64,000 bases of DNA from Mycobacterium conspicuum. GTDB lineage: Bacteria; Actinomycetota; Actinomycetes; Mycobacteriales; Mycobacteriaceae. Below the pieces are notes generated by a model that did not search any database, was not told the DNA's origin, and saw nothing but the letters and a program-made list of their open reading frames with translations. The position numbers and the translations under genes are program-made. This document shows positions 1-8,535 of this stretch, piece after piece (within the stretch, counting starts at the first letter, position 1; every line of letters begins with the position of its first letter). The DNA lies in contig NZ_AP022613.1 of the NCBI RefSeq assembly GCF_010730195.1, positions 930,001 through 994,000 on the forward strand, read 5' to 3'.

Positions 1-779
1 ACGAGCTGCGCACGCCGCTGACCACCGTGCGGATGGCCGCGGATTTGATCTACGACCACAGCGACGATCTCGACCCCGCGCTGCGCCGGTCCACCGAGCT
101 GATGGTCAACGAACTGGACCGCTTCGAGACGCTGCTCAACGACCTGCTGGAAATCTCGCGGCACGACGCCGGCGTGGCCGAATTGTCCGTCGAGGCAGTC
201 GATTTGCGCACCACGGTGCAAAGCGCGCTGGGCAACGTTGGCCACCTGGCCGAGGACGCCGGCATCGAGTTGCGGGTGGACATGCCCGCCGAAGAGGTGA
301 TCGCCGAGGTCGATCCGCGCCGGGTGGAGCGGATCCTGCGCAACCTGATCGCCAACGCCATCGACCACGCCGAGCACAAGCCGGTGCAGATCCGGATGGC
401 CGCCGACGAGGACACGGTCGCGGTCACGGTGCGCGACTTCGGGGTGGGGCTGCGGCCCGGCGAGGAGAAGCTGGTGTTCAGCCGGTTCTGGCGCTCGGAC
501 CCGTCCCGGGTCCGGCGCTCCGGCGGAACGGGGCTGGGCCTGGCGATCAGCGTCGAGGACGCCCGACTGCATCAGGGCCGGCTCGAAGCGTGGGGCGAGC
601 CGGGCGAGGGCGCCTGCTTCCGGCTGACGCTGCCGCTGGTGCGCGGCCACAAGGTCACCACCAGCCCGCTGCCCATGAAGCCAATCCCGCAACCGGTGCC
701 GCAGCCAGCCCCGCAACCGGCCGCGCCGCCGGACGGCGACCGTCAACGCCAGCCCGAGCCCGCCGACTGGAGCGGGTAG
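1..779 (+). CDS. mtrB: Sensor histidine kinase MtrB, 3' portion (5' end outside window)
   Basis: C-terminal part of the MtrB kinase of the essential MtrA-MtrB system, which controls cell division, envelope and DNA replication genes. The window opens inside the HisKA box: the first two bases fit the end of a His codon and the next residues read ELRTPLTTVRM, so the phosphoacceptor His lies at the very edge. Dimerisation helices follow, then a HATPase_c domain with an N-box (NLIANAIDHA), the G1 box DFGVGL and the G2 box GGTGLGLAIS, and a Pro/Gln-rich tail typical of mycobacterial MtrB. The TAG stop abuts the ATG of lpqB directly, so the two genes are cotranscribed. Sensor and HAMP domains are not in view. 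Identification is very secure from sequence and context. Confidence 0.95.
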   Translation, partial: ELRTPLTTVRMAADLIYDHSDDLDPALRRSTELMVNELDRFETLLNDLLEISRHDAGVAELSVEAVDLRTTVQSALGNVGHLAEDAGIELRVDMPAEEVIAEVDPRRVERILRNLIANAIDHAEHKPVQIRMAADEDTVAVTVRDFGVGLRPGEEKLVFSRFWRSDPSRVRRSGGTGLGLAISVEDARLHQGRLEAWGEPGEGACFRLTLPLVRGHKVTTSPLPMKPIPQPVPQPAPQPAAPPDGDRQRQPEPADWSG

Positions 780-2540
780 ATGCGCAGGAAACTCCTGACG
801 TTGCTGCTGGCGCCCGTGCTGCTGGCCGGCTGCGCCGGCATACCGAGCTCGTCGGCCCCGCAGGCCATCGGCACCGTCGAACGACCGGCGCCGTCGAACC
901 TGCCCAAACCCACCCCGGGCATGGACCCCGACGTGCTGCTGCGCGAATTCCTCAAGGCCACAGCCGATCCCGCCAACCGGCACCTGGCGGCGCGTCAGTT
1001 CCTCACCCAGTCGGCGTCCAACGCATGGGACGACGCCGGCAGCGCCCTGCTGATCGACCACGTCGTCTTCGTGGAAACCCGTGGCGCCGAACGGGTTTCG
1101 GCGACCATGCGGGCCGACATCCTGGGCTCGTTGTCCGACGTCGGGGTGTTCGTAACGGCCGAAGGGGTGCTGCCCGACCCCGGACAGATCGAGTTGGTCA
1201 AGACGTCCGGGGGCTGGCGCATCGACAAACTGCCCAACGGCGTTTTCCTGGACTGGCAACAGTTCCAGTCCACCTACAAACGCAACACGCTGTACTTCGC
1301 CGACCCGACCGGCAAGACCGTGGTCCCCGATCCGCGCTACGTCGCGGTCGCCGACCACGATCAGCTGGCCACCGAGCTGGTCTCCAAATTGCTGGCCGGT
1401 CCGCGACCGGAAATGGCGCACACCGTCCGCAACCTGCTCGCCCCGCCGCTGCGGCTGCGCGGGCCGGTGACCCGCGCCGACGGCGGCAAGAGCGGGATCG
1501 GGCGGGGCTACGGCGGCGCGCGCATCGAGCTGCAGAAGCTGTCCACCACCGATCCGCATAGCAGGCAATTGCTTGCGGCGCAGATCATTTGGACGCTGGC
1601 CCGCGCGGACATCCGGGGACCCTATGTGATCAACGCCGACGGCGCACCGCTGGACGACAGGTTCGCCGACGGTTGGACCACCTCCGATGTCGCGGCCACC
1701 GACCCGGGCGTGGCCGACGGCGCGGGCGCGGGCCTGCACGCGTTGATCAACGGGTCACTGGTCGCGTTGGACGGGCAGCACGCCAACAACGTGCCCGGGG
1801 CCTTCGGTCGCATGGGCGACCAGACCGGGGCCGCGCTGTCGCGCAGCGGGCGCCAGGTGGCGTCCGTGGTGACGTTGCGACGCGGCGAACCGGACATGGC
1901 GGCGTCGCTGTGGATCGGCGATCTCGGTGCCGAGGCGGTGCAATCCGCCGACGGACACAGCCTTTCGCGGCCCAGTTGGTCGCTCGACGACGCGGTCTGG
2001 GTGGTGGTCGACACCAACAATGTGTTGCGGGCGATTCAGGAACCGGCCTCGGGTCAGCCCGCGCGCATCCCGGTGGATTCGGCGGCGGTGGCCAGCAGCT
2101 TCCCCGGGCCGATCACCGACCTGCAGCTGTCGCGGGACGGCACCCGCGCCGCCATGGTGATCGGCGGCCAGGTGATCCTGGCCAGCGTCGAGCAGACCCA
2201 GGCTGGGCAGTTCGCCCTGACCTACCCGCGGCGCCTCGGTTTCGGGCTGGGCACCTCGGTGGTGTCGTTGTCCTGGCGGACCGGCGACGACATCGTGGTC
2301 ACCCGCACCGACGCCGCGCACCCGGTGTCGTATGTGAACCTCGACGGGGTGAACTCCGATGCGCCGTCGCGCGGTCTGCAGGTTCCGTTGTTGGGGATCG
2401 CGGCCAACCCGTCGACGGTGTACGTCGCGGGTCTGGAAGGGGTGCTTCAGTATTCGGCGTCCGTCGCGCAAAACGAGCAGGGCTGGTCGGCGGTGGCGGG
2501 GCTGACGGTGCCCGGCGCCGTGCCGGTGCTGCCGGGCTAG
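780..2540 (+). CDS. lpqB: Lipoprotein LpqB, MtrAB accessory protein
   Basis: Exported lipoprotein of 586 aa that works with MtrB at the cell envelope. Residues 1-18 form a lipoprotein signal peptide ending in the lipobox LAGC, with Cys18 as the lipidation site. A GerMN-type region lies roughly at 190-300, followed by a beta-propeller-like C-terminal half, as in the LpqB family. The ATG follows the mtrB stop with no spacer. The last 36 codons lie inside a 107-bp repeat whose second copy is 15.4 kb downstream next to the native neighbour gene. The end of this protein may therefore have come from the inserted element. One base differs between copies and changes Ala to Ser; the stop is TAG here and TGA at the far copy. 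Length and domains look intact. Confidence 0.95.
   Translation: MRRKLLTLLLAPVLLAGCAGIPSSSAPQAIGTVERPAPSNLPKPTPGMDPDVLLREFLKATADPANRHLAARQFLTQSASNAWDDAGSALLIDHVVFVETRGAERVSATMRADILGSLSDVGVFVTAEGVLPDPGQIELVKTSGGWRIDKLPNGVFLDWQQFQSTYKRNTLYFADPTGKTVVPDPRYVAVADHDQLATELVSKLLAGPRPEMAHTVRNLLAPPLRLRGPVTRADGGKSGIGRGYGGARIELQKLSTTDPHSRQLLAAQIIWTLARADIRGPYVINADGAPLDDRFADGWTTSDVAATDPGVADGAGAGLHALINGSLVALDGQHANNVPGAFGRMGDQTGAALSRSGRQVASVVTLRRGEPDMAASLWIGDLGAEAVQSADGHSLSRPSWSLDDAVWVVVDTNNVLRAIQEPASGQPARIPVDSAAVASSFPGPITDLQLSRDGTRAAMVIGGQVILASVEQTQAGQFALTYPRRLGFGLGTSVVSLSWRTGDDIVVTRTDAAHPVSYVNLDGVNSDAPSRGLQVPLLGIAANPSTVYVAGLEGVLQYSASVAQNEQGWSAVAGLTVPGAVPVLPG
2432..2538 (+). repeat. Direct repeat, lpqB-proximal copy (left boundary of island)
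   Basis: This 107-bp stretch is the end of lpqB up to, but not including, the last two bases of its stop codon. It recurs in the same orientation at 17801-17907 with a single difference, G at 2496 against T at 17865. Homology starts abruptly at TCTGGAAGG and stops abruptly after GCCGGGCT. It marks the left junction of the inserted DNA. Confidence 0.95.
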
Positions 2541-2934
2541 GCATGGCTGGTAGCAAGCGGTAGGCCGCTGTCTCCGTCGCTCAGCATGATCGGTTCGCCC
2601 CGTCGCGCCGCTGCCGGCTGGAGTCTCGCAGAGACACAACGAGCCTTTCTGGCAGCGCCGGGCGCTGATAGTTCGAACCGGCAAGGATGGTCCAAGTGCG
2701 ATTCCCGGTTGTCAACGGGCTCAAGGTAATCCAGCGTTGAGCTGGACCACAGCCGATGTGATAAGACGAGGATGGCGTGTCGCCTACGCAGGCCGGTGAG
2801 GCGCTTTAGGCGAGCCCTGGCCACTTCGCGCACGCCTCTGGCCAGATCGCGCAGACATCCTCCAGCCGCATAGCGCAGCAAAGTCAGCGGCGCTAGCGTC
2901 GCGTGCGCAGGTGTCGAGAGGAAGCGCACGGACG
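2541..2934. other. Intergenic region between lpqB and first AraC gene
   Basis: About 390 bp without a convincing gene. It probably carries the promoter of the downstream AraC gene. A GTTCGAACC string near 2671-2680 resembles a tRNA T-loop, but no cloverleaf can be built around it. I see no clear terminator after lpqB. Confidence 0.5.
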
Positions 2935-3978
2935 ATGGCAAACGACGACCAGAAGACCAAGGGGCCGACAGCTGACGCGTCCGAGCCGCACATATGGACA
3001 GCAGCAAAGGAATTCGACGACTTTGCCCGGGTCTGCTGCGGCCGACCACACCTGAATCTGTTGGCCGATCCCGATTCGTTTTCACTGGCCCAGCGGGTGG
3101 GTCGGATGGGTCCGGTCACGTTGTCCGAAATCGCCGTCGGATCCGATCTGCCCATGGACGGCGGTCAAGTATGCGGCAGCTATCGCGTGATTGTGGTGCA
3201 GGCGGGCCGCACCGAGGTCGAACACGCGGACAGCGTTGTCATCGGCGGTCCGGGGAGTGCGGCCGTGTTCGCGCCGGAGGGTCTCGGCAAAGGCCAATGG
3301 GACGCGGGAAGCAGAATCATCTGTTTCAAGATCAACCGGTCCGCGCTCGATGACGCTCTCAGCGACGCGCTTGGTCGGCAGGTGACGTCTCAGGTCGACT
3401 TCACGCCCCTGCTGCCGACCCATGCCGAGCCGACTCAGAGCTGGATCAACATGTTGGTGTCGTTCAAGGAGCAGTTCTTCCGGCCCGACAGCGTGCTGAA
3501 CCAACCGCTCGTCGGATTGCCCTTCGTCGACGGCCTGGTGCGCGGGTTCTTGCTCGCGGCCGAGCATCCCCACCTCGACGCCCTGACCGCCGACGTACGG
3601 CTGGCGGCACCGCGCGCGATTCGTCACGCCCTCGACATCATCGAAGAGGAAGCACACTTGCCTTTGACGCTGTCCTCGATCGCCGCACGCAGCCACATAA
3701 GCGTCCGTACGTTGCAGCACGGGTTCCAGCGCCATCTGGACACATCGCCGATGGCATATCTGCGCGAGGTCCGACTGCGCCGGGCCCACGAAACTTTGCT
3801 GAGGTCCGACCCATCGATGGTTACCGTGGCTTCGGTTGCCTACCGCTGGGGCTTCGGCAACCTCGGCAGGTTTGCCGCGGCGCATGCGGCTCGTTATCGT
3901 GAGACTCCTACCGAGACGTTGCGCCGCAGAGCGGTCCAGCGGCGCGCGACGAACCTGATGATCCCCACGACTGCGTAG
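2935..3978 (+). CDS. AraC-family transcriptional regulator (island paralog 1)
   Basis: DNA-binding regulator of about 347 aa. The C-terminal 100 residues form a typical AraC double helix-turn-helix: SIAARSHISVRTLQHGFQ for the first HTH, then the conserved VASVAYRWGFGNLGRFAAAH for the second. The N-terminal two thirds resemble the cupin-like AraC_binding_2 type sensor region. ATG 2935 is preferred because a GAGAGGAAG Shine-Dalgarno lies about 10 nt upstream; an in-frame GTG at 2911 would add 8 residues. The product is closely similar to those at 4002-5012 and 6469-7461, so the three arose by duplication. The stop lies 23 nt before the next AraC gene, suggesting cotranscription. The effector is unknown; island enzymes are the likely targets. 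Confidence 0.88.
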   Translation: MANDDQKTKGPTADASEPHIWTAAKEFDDFARVCCGRPHLNLLADPDSFSLAQRVGRMGPVTLSEIAVGSDLPMDGGQVCGSYRVIVVQAGRTEVEHADSVVIGGPGSAAVFAPEGLGKGQWDAGSRIICFKINRSALDDALSDALGRQVTSQVDFTPLLPTHAEPTQSWINMLVSFKEQFFRPDSVLNQPLVGLPFVDGLVRGFLLAAEHPHLDALTADVRLAAPRAIRHALDIIEEEAHLPLTLSSIAARSHISVRTLQHGFQRHLDTSPMAYLREVRLRRAHETLLRSDPSMVTVASVAYRWGFGNLGRFAAAHAARYRETPTETLRRRAVQRRATNLMIPTTA

Positions 3979-4001
3979 CCGTGCCGAAAGCGAGTCCCGC
4001 C

Positions 4002-5012
4002 ATGGCAAACCAGACAACAGCTGCCGCGATGACTAACGATGACAACGCGTGGGTTTCGGTGCGGTCGTTGGACGACTTCGCCGAGTTGCGGAAGAGCCAG
4101 ATGCAATCATCGGCCTACTGGTGGCCCGAGATCGGGCCACTCGGAGCCACAAACTCGTTTTCGATGACGCATCGTATGCGTCGGTTGGGCCCAATTACGG
4201 TGCTGGATGTGGATTTTCCCGACAACGTATGGGTGAACGGGGGCGAATTGCGTCCCCACTATCACGTCACTCTGCCGGTCGCGGGTTCGTCTGCCGCGAC
4301 GGATGGCAGTCTTTCCCTCGCCGCGGAGCCTGGCACAGTTGCGGTGTATCGGCCTGAGGGCACCGCCGGCGTGGACGGTTACGTTGGTCGTCTGCTGGCG
4401 GTGATGATCGATCGTCACGCTGTCGAAGATGCCCTCGCCGATGCGCTTGGGCGCTCGTTAACTTCCCAGATCGACTTCGAACCCATCATCCAAACCGCGA
4501 GCCAAGCCGTCCGCAGCTGGGTTGCCATGGTGTCGGTGTTCACCGAGCAGCTGTTTCGGCCTCAGAGTGTCCTGCATGAACCAATGGTCGGGATGCCATT
4601 CGCCGAGAGCGTGGTCCGTGGTCTCTTGCTGATGGCGAATCACCGATACCGCACGACCTTGGCGGGTGAGGCGCCCGAGCCTTCGCCACGCGCGATCGGC
4701 GCGGCTATCGACGTCATCGAGGCCGAGCCGGACCGACCGTGGACGGTCTCGACGCTGGCCGCGCGCTGCTGTGTCAGCGTGCGTTCGCTCCAGCACGGTT
4801 TCCAGCGTCACCTGGGCACCACGCCGATGGCATACGTGCGCGAGGTCCGGCTGCGCCGAGCCCACCAGAACTTGCTCGAATCCGACCCATCGACCGCCAC
4901 CGTCGCTGCGGTCGCTTACCGCTGGGGCTTCAGCAACCTCGGTAGGTTCGCTGCTGCACACGCCGCACGCTACCGCGAGCCGCCGGTGCAGACATTGCGC
5001 CGTGGTGCTTAA
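4002..5012 (+). CDS. AraC-family transcriptional regulator (island paralog 2)
   Basis: Second of the three AraC paralogs, about 336 aa. It has the same plan: an N-terminal sensor region starting with a DDFAEL segment (compare DDFARV in paralog 1), then a C-terminal double HTH with LAARCCVSVRSLQHGFQRHL and VAAVAYRWGFSNLGRFAAAH. In-frame starts are GTG 3981, ATG 4002 and ATG 4029. I chose 4002 because the MAN start matches paralog 1, but no start has a strong ribosome binding site. It lies just downstream of paralog 1 on the same strand. Divergence is concentrated in the sensor half, which suggests a different ligand with a similar DNA target. Confidence 0.85.
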   Translation: MANQTTAAAMTNDDNAWVSVRSLDDFAELRKSQMQSSAYWWPEIGPLGATNSFSMTHRMRRLGPITVLDVDFPDNVWVNGGELRPHYHVTLPVAGSSAATDGSLSLAAEPGTVAVYRPEGTAGVDGYVGRLLAVMIDRHAVEDALADALGRSLTSQIDFEPIIQTASQAVRSWVAMVSVFTEQLFRPQSVLHEPMVGMPFAESVVRGLLLMANHRYRTTLAGEAPEPSPRAIGAAIDVIEAEPDRPWTVSTLAARCCVSVRSLQHGFQRHLGTTPMAYVREVRLRRAHQNLLESDPSTATVAAVAYRWGFSNLGRFAAAHAARYREPPVQTLRRGA

Positions 5013-5298
5013 TCGATCAGCAACCTCACACGTACGAGGGCGATCGGTTTTTATGTGGTCGGCATCCTCCGCGCTGAGCGCCGCCGCGGTCCTGGTCAAC
5101 GTCAGTATGCGCGCGGCGGCGACAAAGGATTCCCATCCCCGCCTGCGGGTTGTTCACCGTCCGATGTCAAATTTGTCGATCAGCGCCGAAAGTTGGTGCG
5201 ATAGTGAATTATTCATCACAGCGATCCAATCTGGTTCGAAAAGTGCTGCGCTGAATTCACCTAACAGACGTCGATAGCTACCCCGATTCGACGTGAGG

Positions 5299-6399
5299 CT
5301 ATTTTGCACCGACAGTCCATTCTTGATCACTCGCGCCGCGAATGTGGTTGTGCTGTAAGCGTGTTCGCTCATGATGTTGCTGACCTGGAGCCCATCCCAA
5401 CTTCGGTCCGAGTTTCTCGGCCATGTCGGTGACGATTTGTACGTGATCGTCTTCGTCAAAGCCGTGTGGCAATGCGAAGGCCACCTCGTCGACGCGGTGA
5501 AAGCCCGCGTGGGCGTGGAGTACCTCGGCGAGTTCCTCGGATGTGCCGACGAAGTCGGGCGAGGCGACCATGCCACGCGGGCCCGCAGGTTGCCCGGTGC
5601 GTCTGATGCGGCTTTGAACGTAAGCTCGGTAACGATCTACCTGTTTGGCAGACGCCGAGTCTGTCGGGATCACCACCAATGACTGTGCAACACGGGCGGT
5701 TTCGGGGCTGGGATGGTGTGCGCGGAACGCCTCGATGTGCTCTGCCTGGATCGTGGCGAAGTCAAGCGATCGGGTGCCTTCGCTGCTGACCAGATTAGCG
5801 GTGAGGTAGTTGAGGCCGTGGAGCCCGGCCCACACTGCGGAGTGCATCCCCCCGCCGTACCAGACCCGGCCGGCCAGACCGGGCGAATGAGGCTCGACTC
5901 GACGGAAGAACTTGTCGTGGCCCAAGGTTCCCTCGAAATCGCTGACTGGATCGCCGCGCAAGCACGCCAGCAATCGCACCACGCGCGCCTTCGAGAAGTT
6001 CTCCAGCTCGTGGGTCTCCGGATACAGCGCAGCTTTGAAATGTTCGTAGAGGAGTGGCATGCCCACCGAGACGCCCGGGTTGAGTCGCCCGTGGGACAGG
6101 ATGTCGACGGTTGCCAGATCTTCGGCCAGCCGCAGCGGGTTCTCGAGACCAAGCGGGATAACCGCGGTACCCAACTCGACTCGGCGGGTGCGCTGGCTGG
6201 CGGCGGCCAGCAGCGCTACCGGCGAGGAGATACCCGGTTGTAGATGCCGTTGCCGAACCCAAACAGTGTCGAAGCCCAGCACTTCGGCGCGCTCGATCAT
6301 CCGCAGCGTCTCGTCGTGGCCGGGTAGCGGATCGGCGGGGTCGAACCGGCCGATGGTGAGAAAACCCATTCTGCGCAAGGGCGTTCCACGTTCAGGCAT
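5299..6399 (-). CDS. Luciferase-like (LLM) flavin-dependent oxidoreductase
   Basis: Bacterial-luciferase-type TIM-barrel protein of 366 aa that should use FMN or F420. Family features include the early MGFLTIGRFD strand, the GFDTVWVRQRH segment, a TRRVELGTAVIPL strand, and the ENPLRLAEDLATVDILSHGRL region that is a hallmark of LLM enzymes. Length is normal. It lies between AraC paralogs 2 and 3 on the opposite strand from the main enzyme row. It ends 70 nt before the stop of the 6469-7461 AraC gene on the same strand, so it is probably transcribed behind that regulator. The substrate cannot be deduced; cofactor choice (FMN or F420) is open. Confidence 0.85.
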   Translation of the reverse strand: MPERGTPLRRMGFLTIGRFDPADPLPGHDETLRMIERAEVLGFDTVWVRQRHLQPGISSPVALLAAASQRTRRVELGTAVIPLGLENPLRLAEDLATVDILSHGRLNPGVSVGMPLLYEHFKAALYPETHELENFSKARVVRLLACLRGDPVSDFEGTLGHDKFFRRVEPHSPGLAGRVWYGGGMHSAVWAGLHGLNYLTANLVSSEGTRSLDFATIQAEHIEAFRAHHPSPETARVAQSLVVIPTDSASAKQVDRYRAYVQSRIRRTGQPAGPRGMVASPDFVGTSEELAEVLHAHAGFHRVDEVAFALPHGFDEDDHVQIVTDMAEKLGPKLGWAPGQQHHERTRLQHNHIRGASDQEWTVGAK

Positions 6400-6468
6400 G
6401 GTTTCGAAACTACTGCGGCGACTGCGGATCGACGAGCCGAAGCGCGTGGTCCTCTGGCCGGATTGCGC

Positions 6469-7461
6469 CTAACGCGGTAATGCCCTGCGGTGCAAGGTCA
6501 CCGAGGGCGTCTCACCGTACCGGTTGGCATGTGCGCTAGCGAACCGGCCGAGATTGGTGAATCCCCAGTTGTACGCAACTGACGCCACCGTGATTTCCGA
6601 TGGGTCGGACTCCCGCAGTGTCTGATGTGCTCGACGCAGTCGGACTTCGCGCAAATATGCCATCGGCGACATTCCCAGATAGTTGCGGAAGCCTTCTTGG
6701 AGGGAACGGACACTGACGTGGCTGCGTGCCGCAAGCGAGGAGACGTTCGTCGGCAAGTGGGCCTCCTCTTCGATGATGTCGATTGCCACGCGGATGGTCC
6801 GGGGCGGGGCCTGACCGGCGCCGGTCGCTACGGCTTCGCGATGCGGGTGACCGATGGCCAGCAAGAATCCGCGCACGAGGCTGTCGACATATGGGCCCGC
6901 GACCAACGGTTGGTGGAACAGGCTGTCGGGCCGGGAAAATTGCTGCGCCAATAGCTTCAGCATGTTGACCCAGCTCCGAGTCGGCGCGGCATCGATGGGC
7001 GTGATGGGTGCGAAGTCCACTTGCGACTTCAAGGATCGACCGAGTGCATTACCGAGCGCGTCCTCGACGGCGCCCCGGTCGATCTTCACGCCCAACATCC
7101 GGCTGCCCGCCACCCAGCGCGCGGCACCGTAACCTTCCGGCTGATACACGGCTACGGTGTCGGCGCCGGTGCAGAGCGACAGCCCACGGTGGATGGATTC
7201 GAGGCGGCCCGACTGCACAACATTGATGCGATACCCGCTGCAGTGCTCGCCGGAATCCATGAATACGTCTGCGTCCGTGACGAATTCGCTGAAGGCGATC
7301 GGTCCCAACCGACCGGTCCGCTGGGTGAGTGAAAAGGTGCCCGGCTTGCCCCGCAGTTCGAGGTGGGGTTCTTCGCAGCACAGAACGGCGAAGTCGTGAA
7401 GCGATTTCGTCGTCGTCCATCCGCCGGTATCCGAAATACCAGCTGTCTGCCGATCGATCAC
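6469..7461 (-). CDS. AraC-family transcriptional regulator (island paralog 3)
   Basis: Third AraC paralog, 330 aa. The C-terminal HTH pair reads LAARSHVSVRSLQEGFRNYL and VASVAYNWGFTNLGRFASAH, nearly the same as in the other two. The N-terminal region starts with LHDFAVLCCEEPHLEL, comparable to DDFARVCCGRPHLNL in paralog 1, so these two are closest to each other. It is divergent from the methyltransferase gene at 7675, with a 213-bp intergenic region that probably carries both promoters. That makes it the best candidate for controlling the methyltransferase/acyltransferase operon. Confidence 0.88.
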   Translation of the reverse strand: MIDRQTAGISDTGGWTTTKSLHDFAVLCCEEPHLELRGKPGTFSLTQRTGRLGPIAFSEFVTDADVFMDSGEHCSGYRINVVQSGRLESIHRGLSLCTGADTVAVYQPEGYGAARWVAGSRMLGVKIDRGAVEDALGNALGRSLKSQVDFAPITPIDAAPTRSWVNMLKLLAQQFSRPDSLFHQPLVAGPYVDSLVRGFLLAIGHPHREAVATGAGQAPPRTIRVAIDIIEEEAHLPTNVSSLAARSHVSVRSLQEGFRNYLGMSPMAYLREVRLRRAHQTLRESDPSEITVASVAYNWGFTNLGRFASAHANRYGETPSVTLHRRALPR

Positions 7462-7674
7462 TCGGTCAGCCTTCCCACCTTCCTGGCACCATCGCGTCGG
7501 CGAGCTACCGCCGGGACGCTGCTAATGCCAGTGTCCAGGCTACTCCGCGGCGATAACAAGACGCGGGCTCGTAACCTGCGCAATCAGGCCAGAGCGTTGC
7601 GCGGTGCGGCTAGGCGGCGCTTGTCGGGCTCGTTAACGTTTGCCGTGCTTACCCGATTCAGCGAGGTTAAGGTC

Positions 7675-8535
7675 ATGGGCATCAATCAAACGTTGTCGGA
7701 CGACAACACATACGTGCTCGGTCATGTCGACGCGGAGATTCAGCGGCTGCTGTTGCAGGGCCGTCTGTACAACGACTTCACCGAGCACGCATTGCGTCTG
7801 GCAGGTCTGCGGCCTGGAATGCGGGTGCTGGACGTGGGCTGCGGGCCGGGTGATGTGTCGATCATCGCCGCTCGGATCGTGGGACAGCGCGGCGCGGTAC
7901 TGGGCGTCGATGCGAACGCCGAGGTCGTCGCGCTCGCCCGCACCCGTGCCGCAGACCAAGGTCTCGAAACGGTGAGGTTCGAGGCAACTGCGATCGATGA
8001 CATCTCCTTGGACCAGCCCTTCGATGCCGTGATCGGCCGGCTCATTCTCATGCACCTGCGCGACCCCGTGACAGCGCTGCGCCATCTCGCCACCAATGTG
8101 CGGCCTGGTGGCCTGGTCGCGTTTTGTGAATCCGACGCCAACGGGGCATACAATGTCGCCGGCTTGCCCCTGTTCGCGGCGATCAAAGAGACTGCGGCCA
8201 AGGCCTTTCAGGCCGCGGGCGTCGATCCGGCGTTCGGAACGAAACTACCGACGCTGTTTCGTCGCGCCGGTCTGGGCGCACCGCGGCTGGCGCTCGGCGC
8301 CCCACTGGGCGGGGCCGGCGACGCTGACATTCCGGCTTACGTGGCAGAGACATGGCGCTCGGTTTTCCCGTTGGCCGAGCGGCGCGGCTTGGTTCCGGCC
8401 GAGCTGGCCGATCTCGACACACTAAGGCAACGCTTGCAAGACGAAATCGCCGTGGCGCAAGCCGTGGTGGTGATGCCGCCGCTGATTTGCGCGTCCACCA
8501 AGGTCTACCCCCGCTTTCGGAGAAACGAAGAGTGA
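7675..8535 (+). CDS. Class I SAM-dependent methyltransferase
   Basis: Soluble methyltransferase of 286 aa. Motif I is VLDVGCGPGDVSIIAARIVG, the acidic end of strand beta2 is GVDANAEVV, and a DAVIGRLILMHL region matches the following conserved strand. The reading frame is open further upstream (to 7363), but ATG 7675 is preferred: a GCGAGG sequence sits about 9 nt upstream and the protein then begins with a normal family N terminus. Its TGA overlaps the GTG of the acyltransferase gene (GTGA), so the two are translationally coupled. The acceptor substrate is unknown; a small hydrophobic hydroxyl or carboxyl compound is possible from context. Confidence 0.85.
   Translation: MGINQTLSDDNTYVLGHVDAEIQRLLLQGRLYNDFTEHALRLAGLRPGMRVLDVGCGPGDVSIIAARIVGQRGAVLGVDANAEVVALARTRAADQGLETVRFEATAIDDISLDQPFDAVIGRLILMHLRDPVTALRHLATNVRPGGLVAFCESDANGAYNVAGLPLFAAIKETAAKAFQAAGVDPAFGTKLPTLFRRAGLGAPRLALGAPLGGAGDADIPAYVAETWRSVFPLAERRGLVPAELADLDTLRQRLQDEIAVAQAVVVMPPLICASTKVYPRFRRNEE

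Noticed and set aside
2660..2740. Possible tRNA suggested by a GTTCGAACC T-loop-like string
   Set aside because: No acceptor, D or anticodon stem can be formed around it, so it is not a tRNA attachment site.
5154..5298. Coding-like minus-strand segment downstream of the LLM gene
   Set aside because: It belongs to a frame that is a shadow of the LLM gene further upstream, and the short extra part has no recognised homology.
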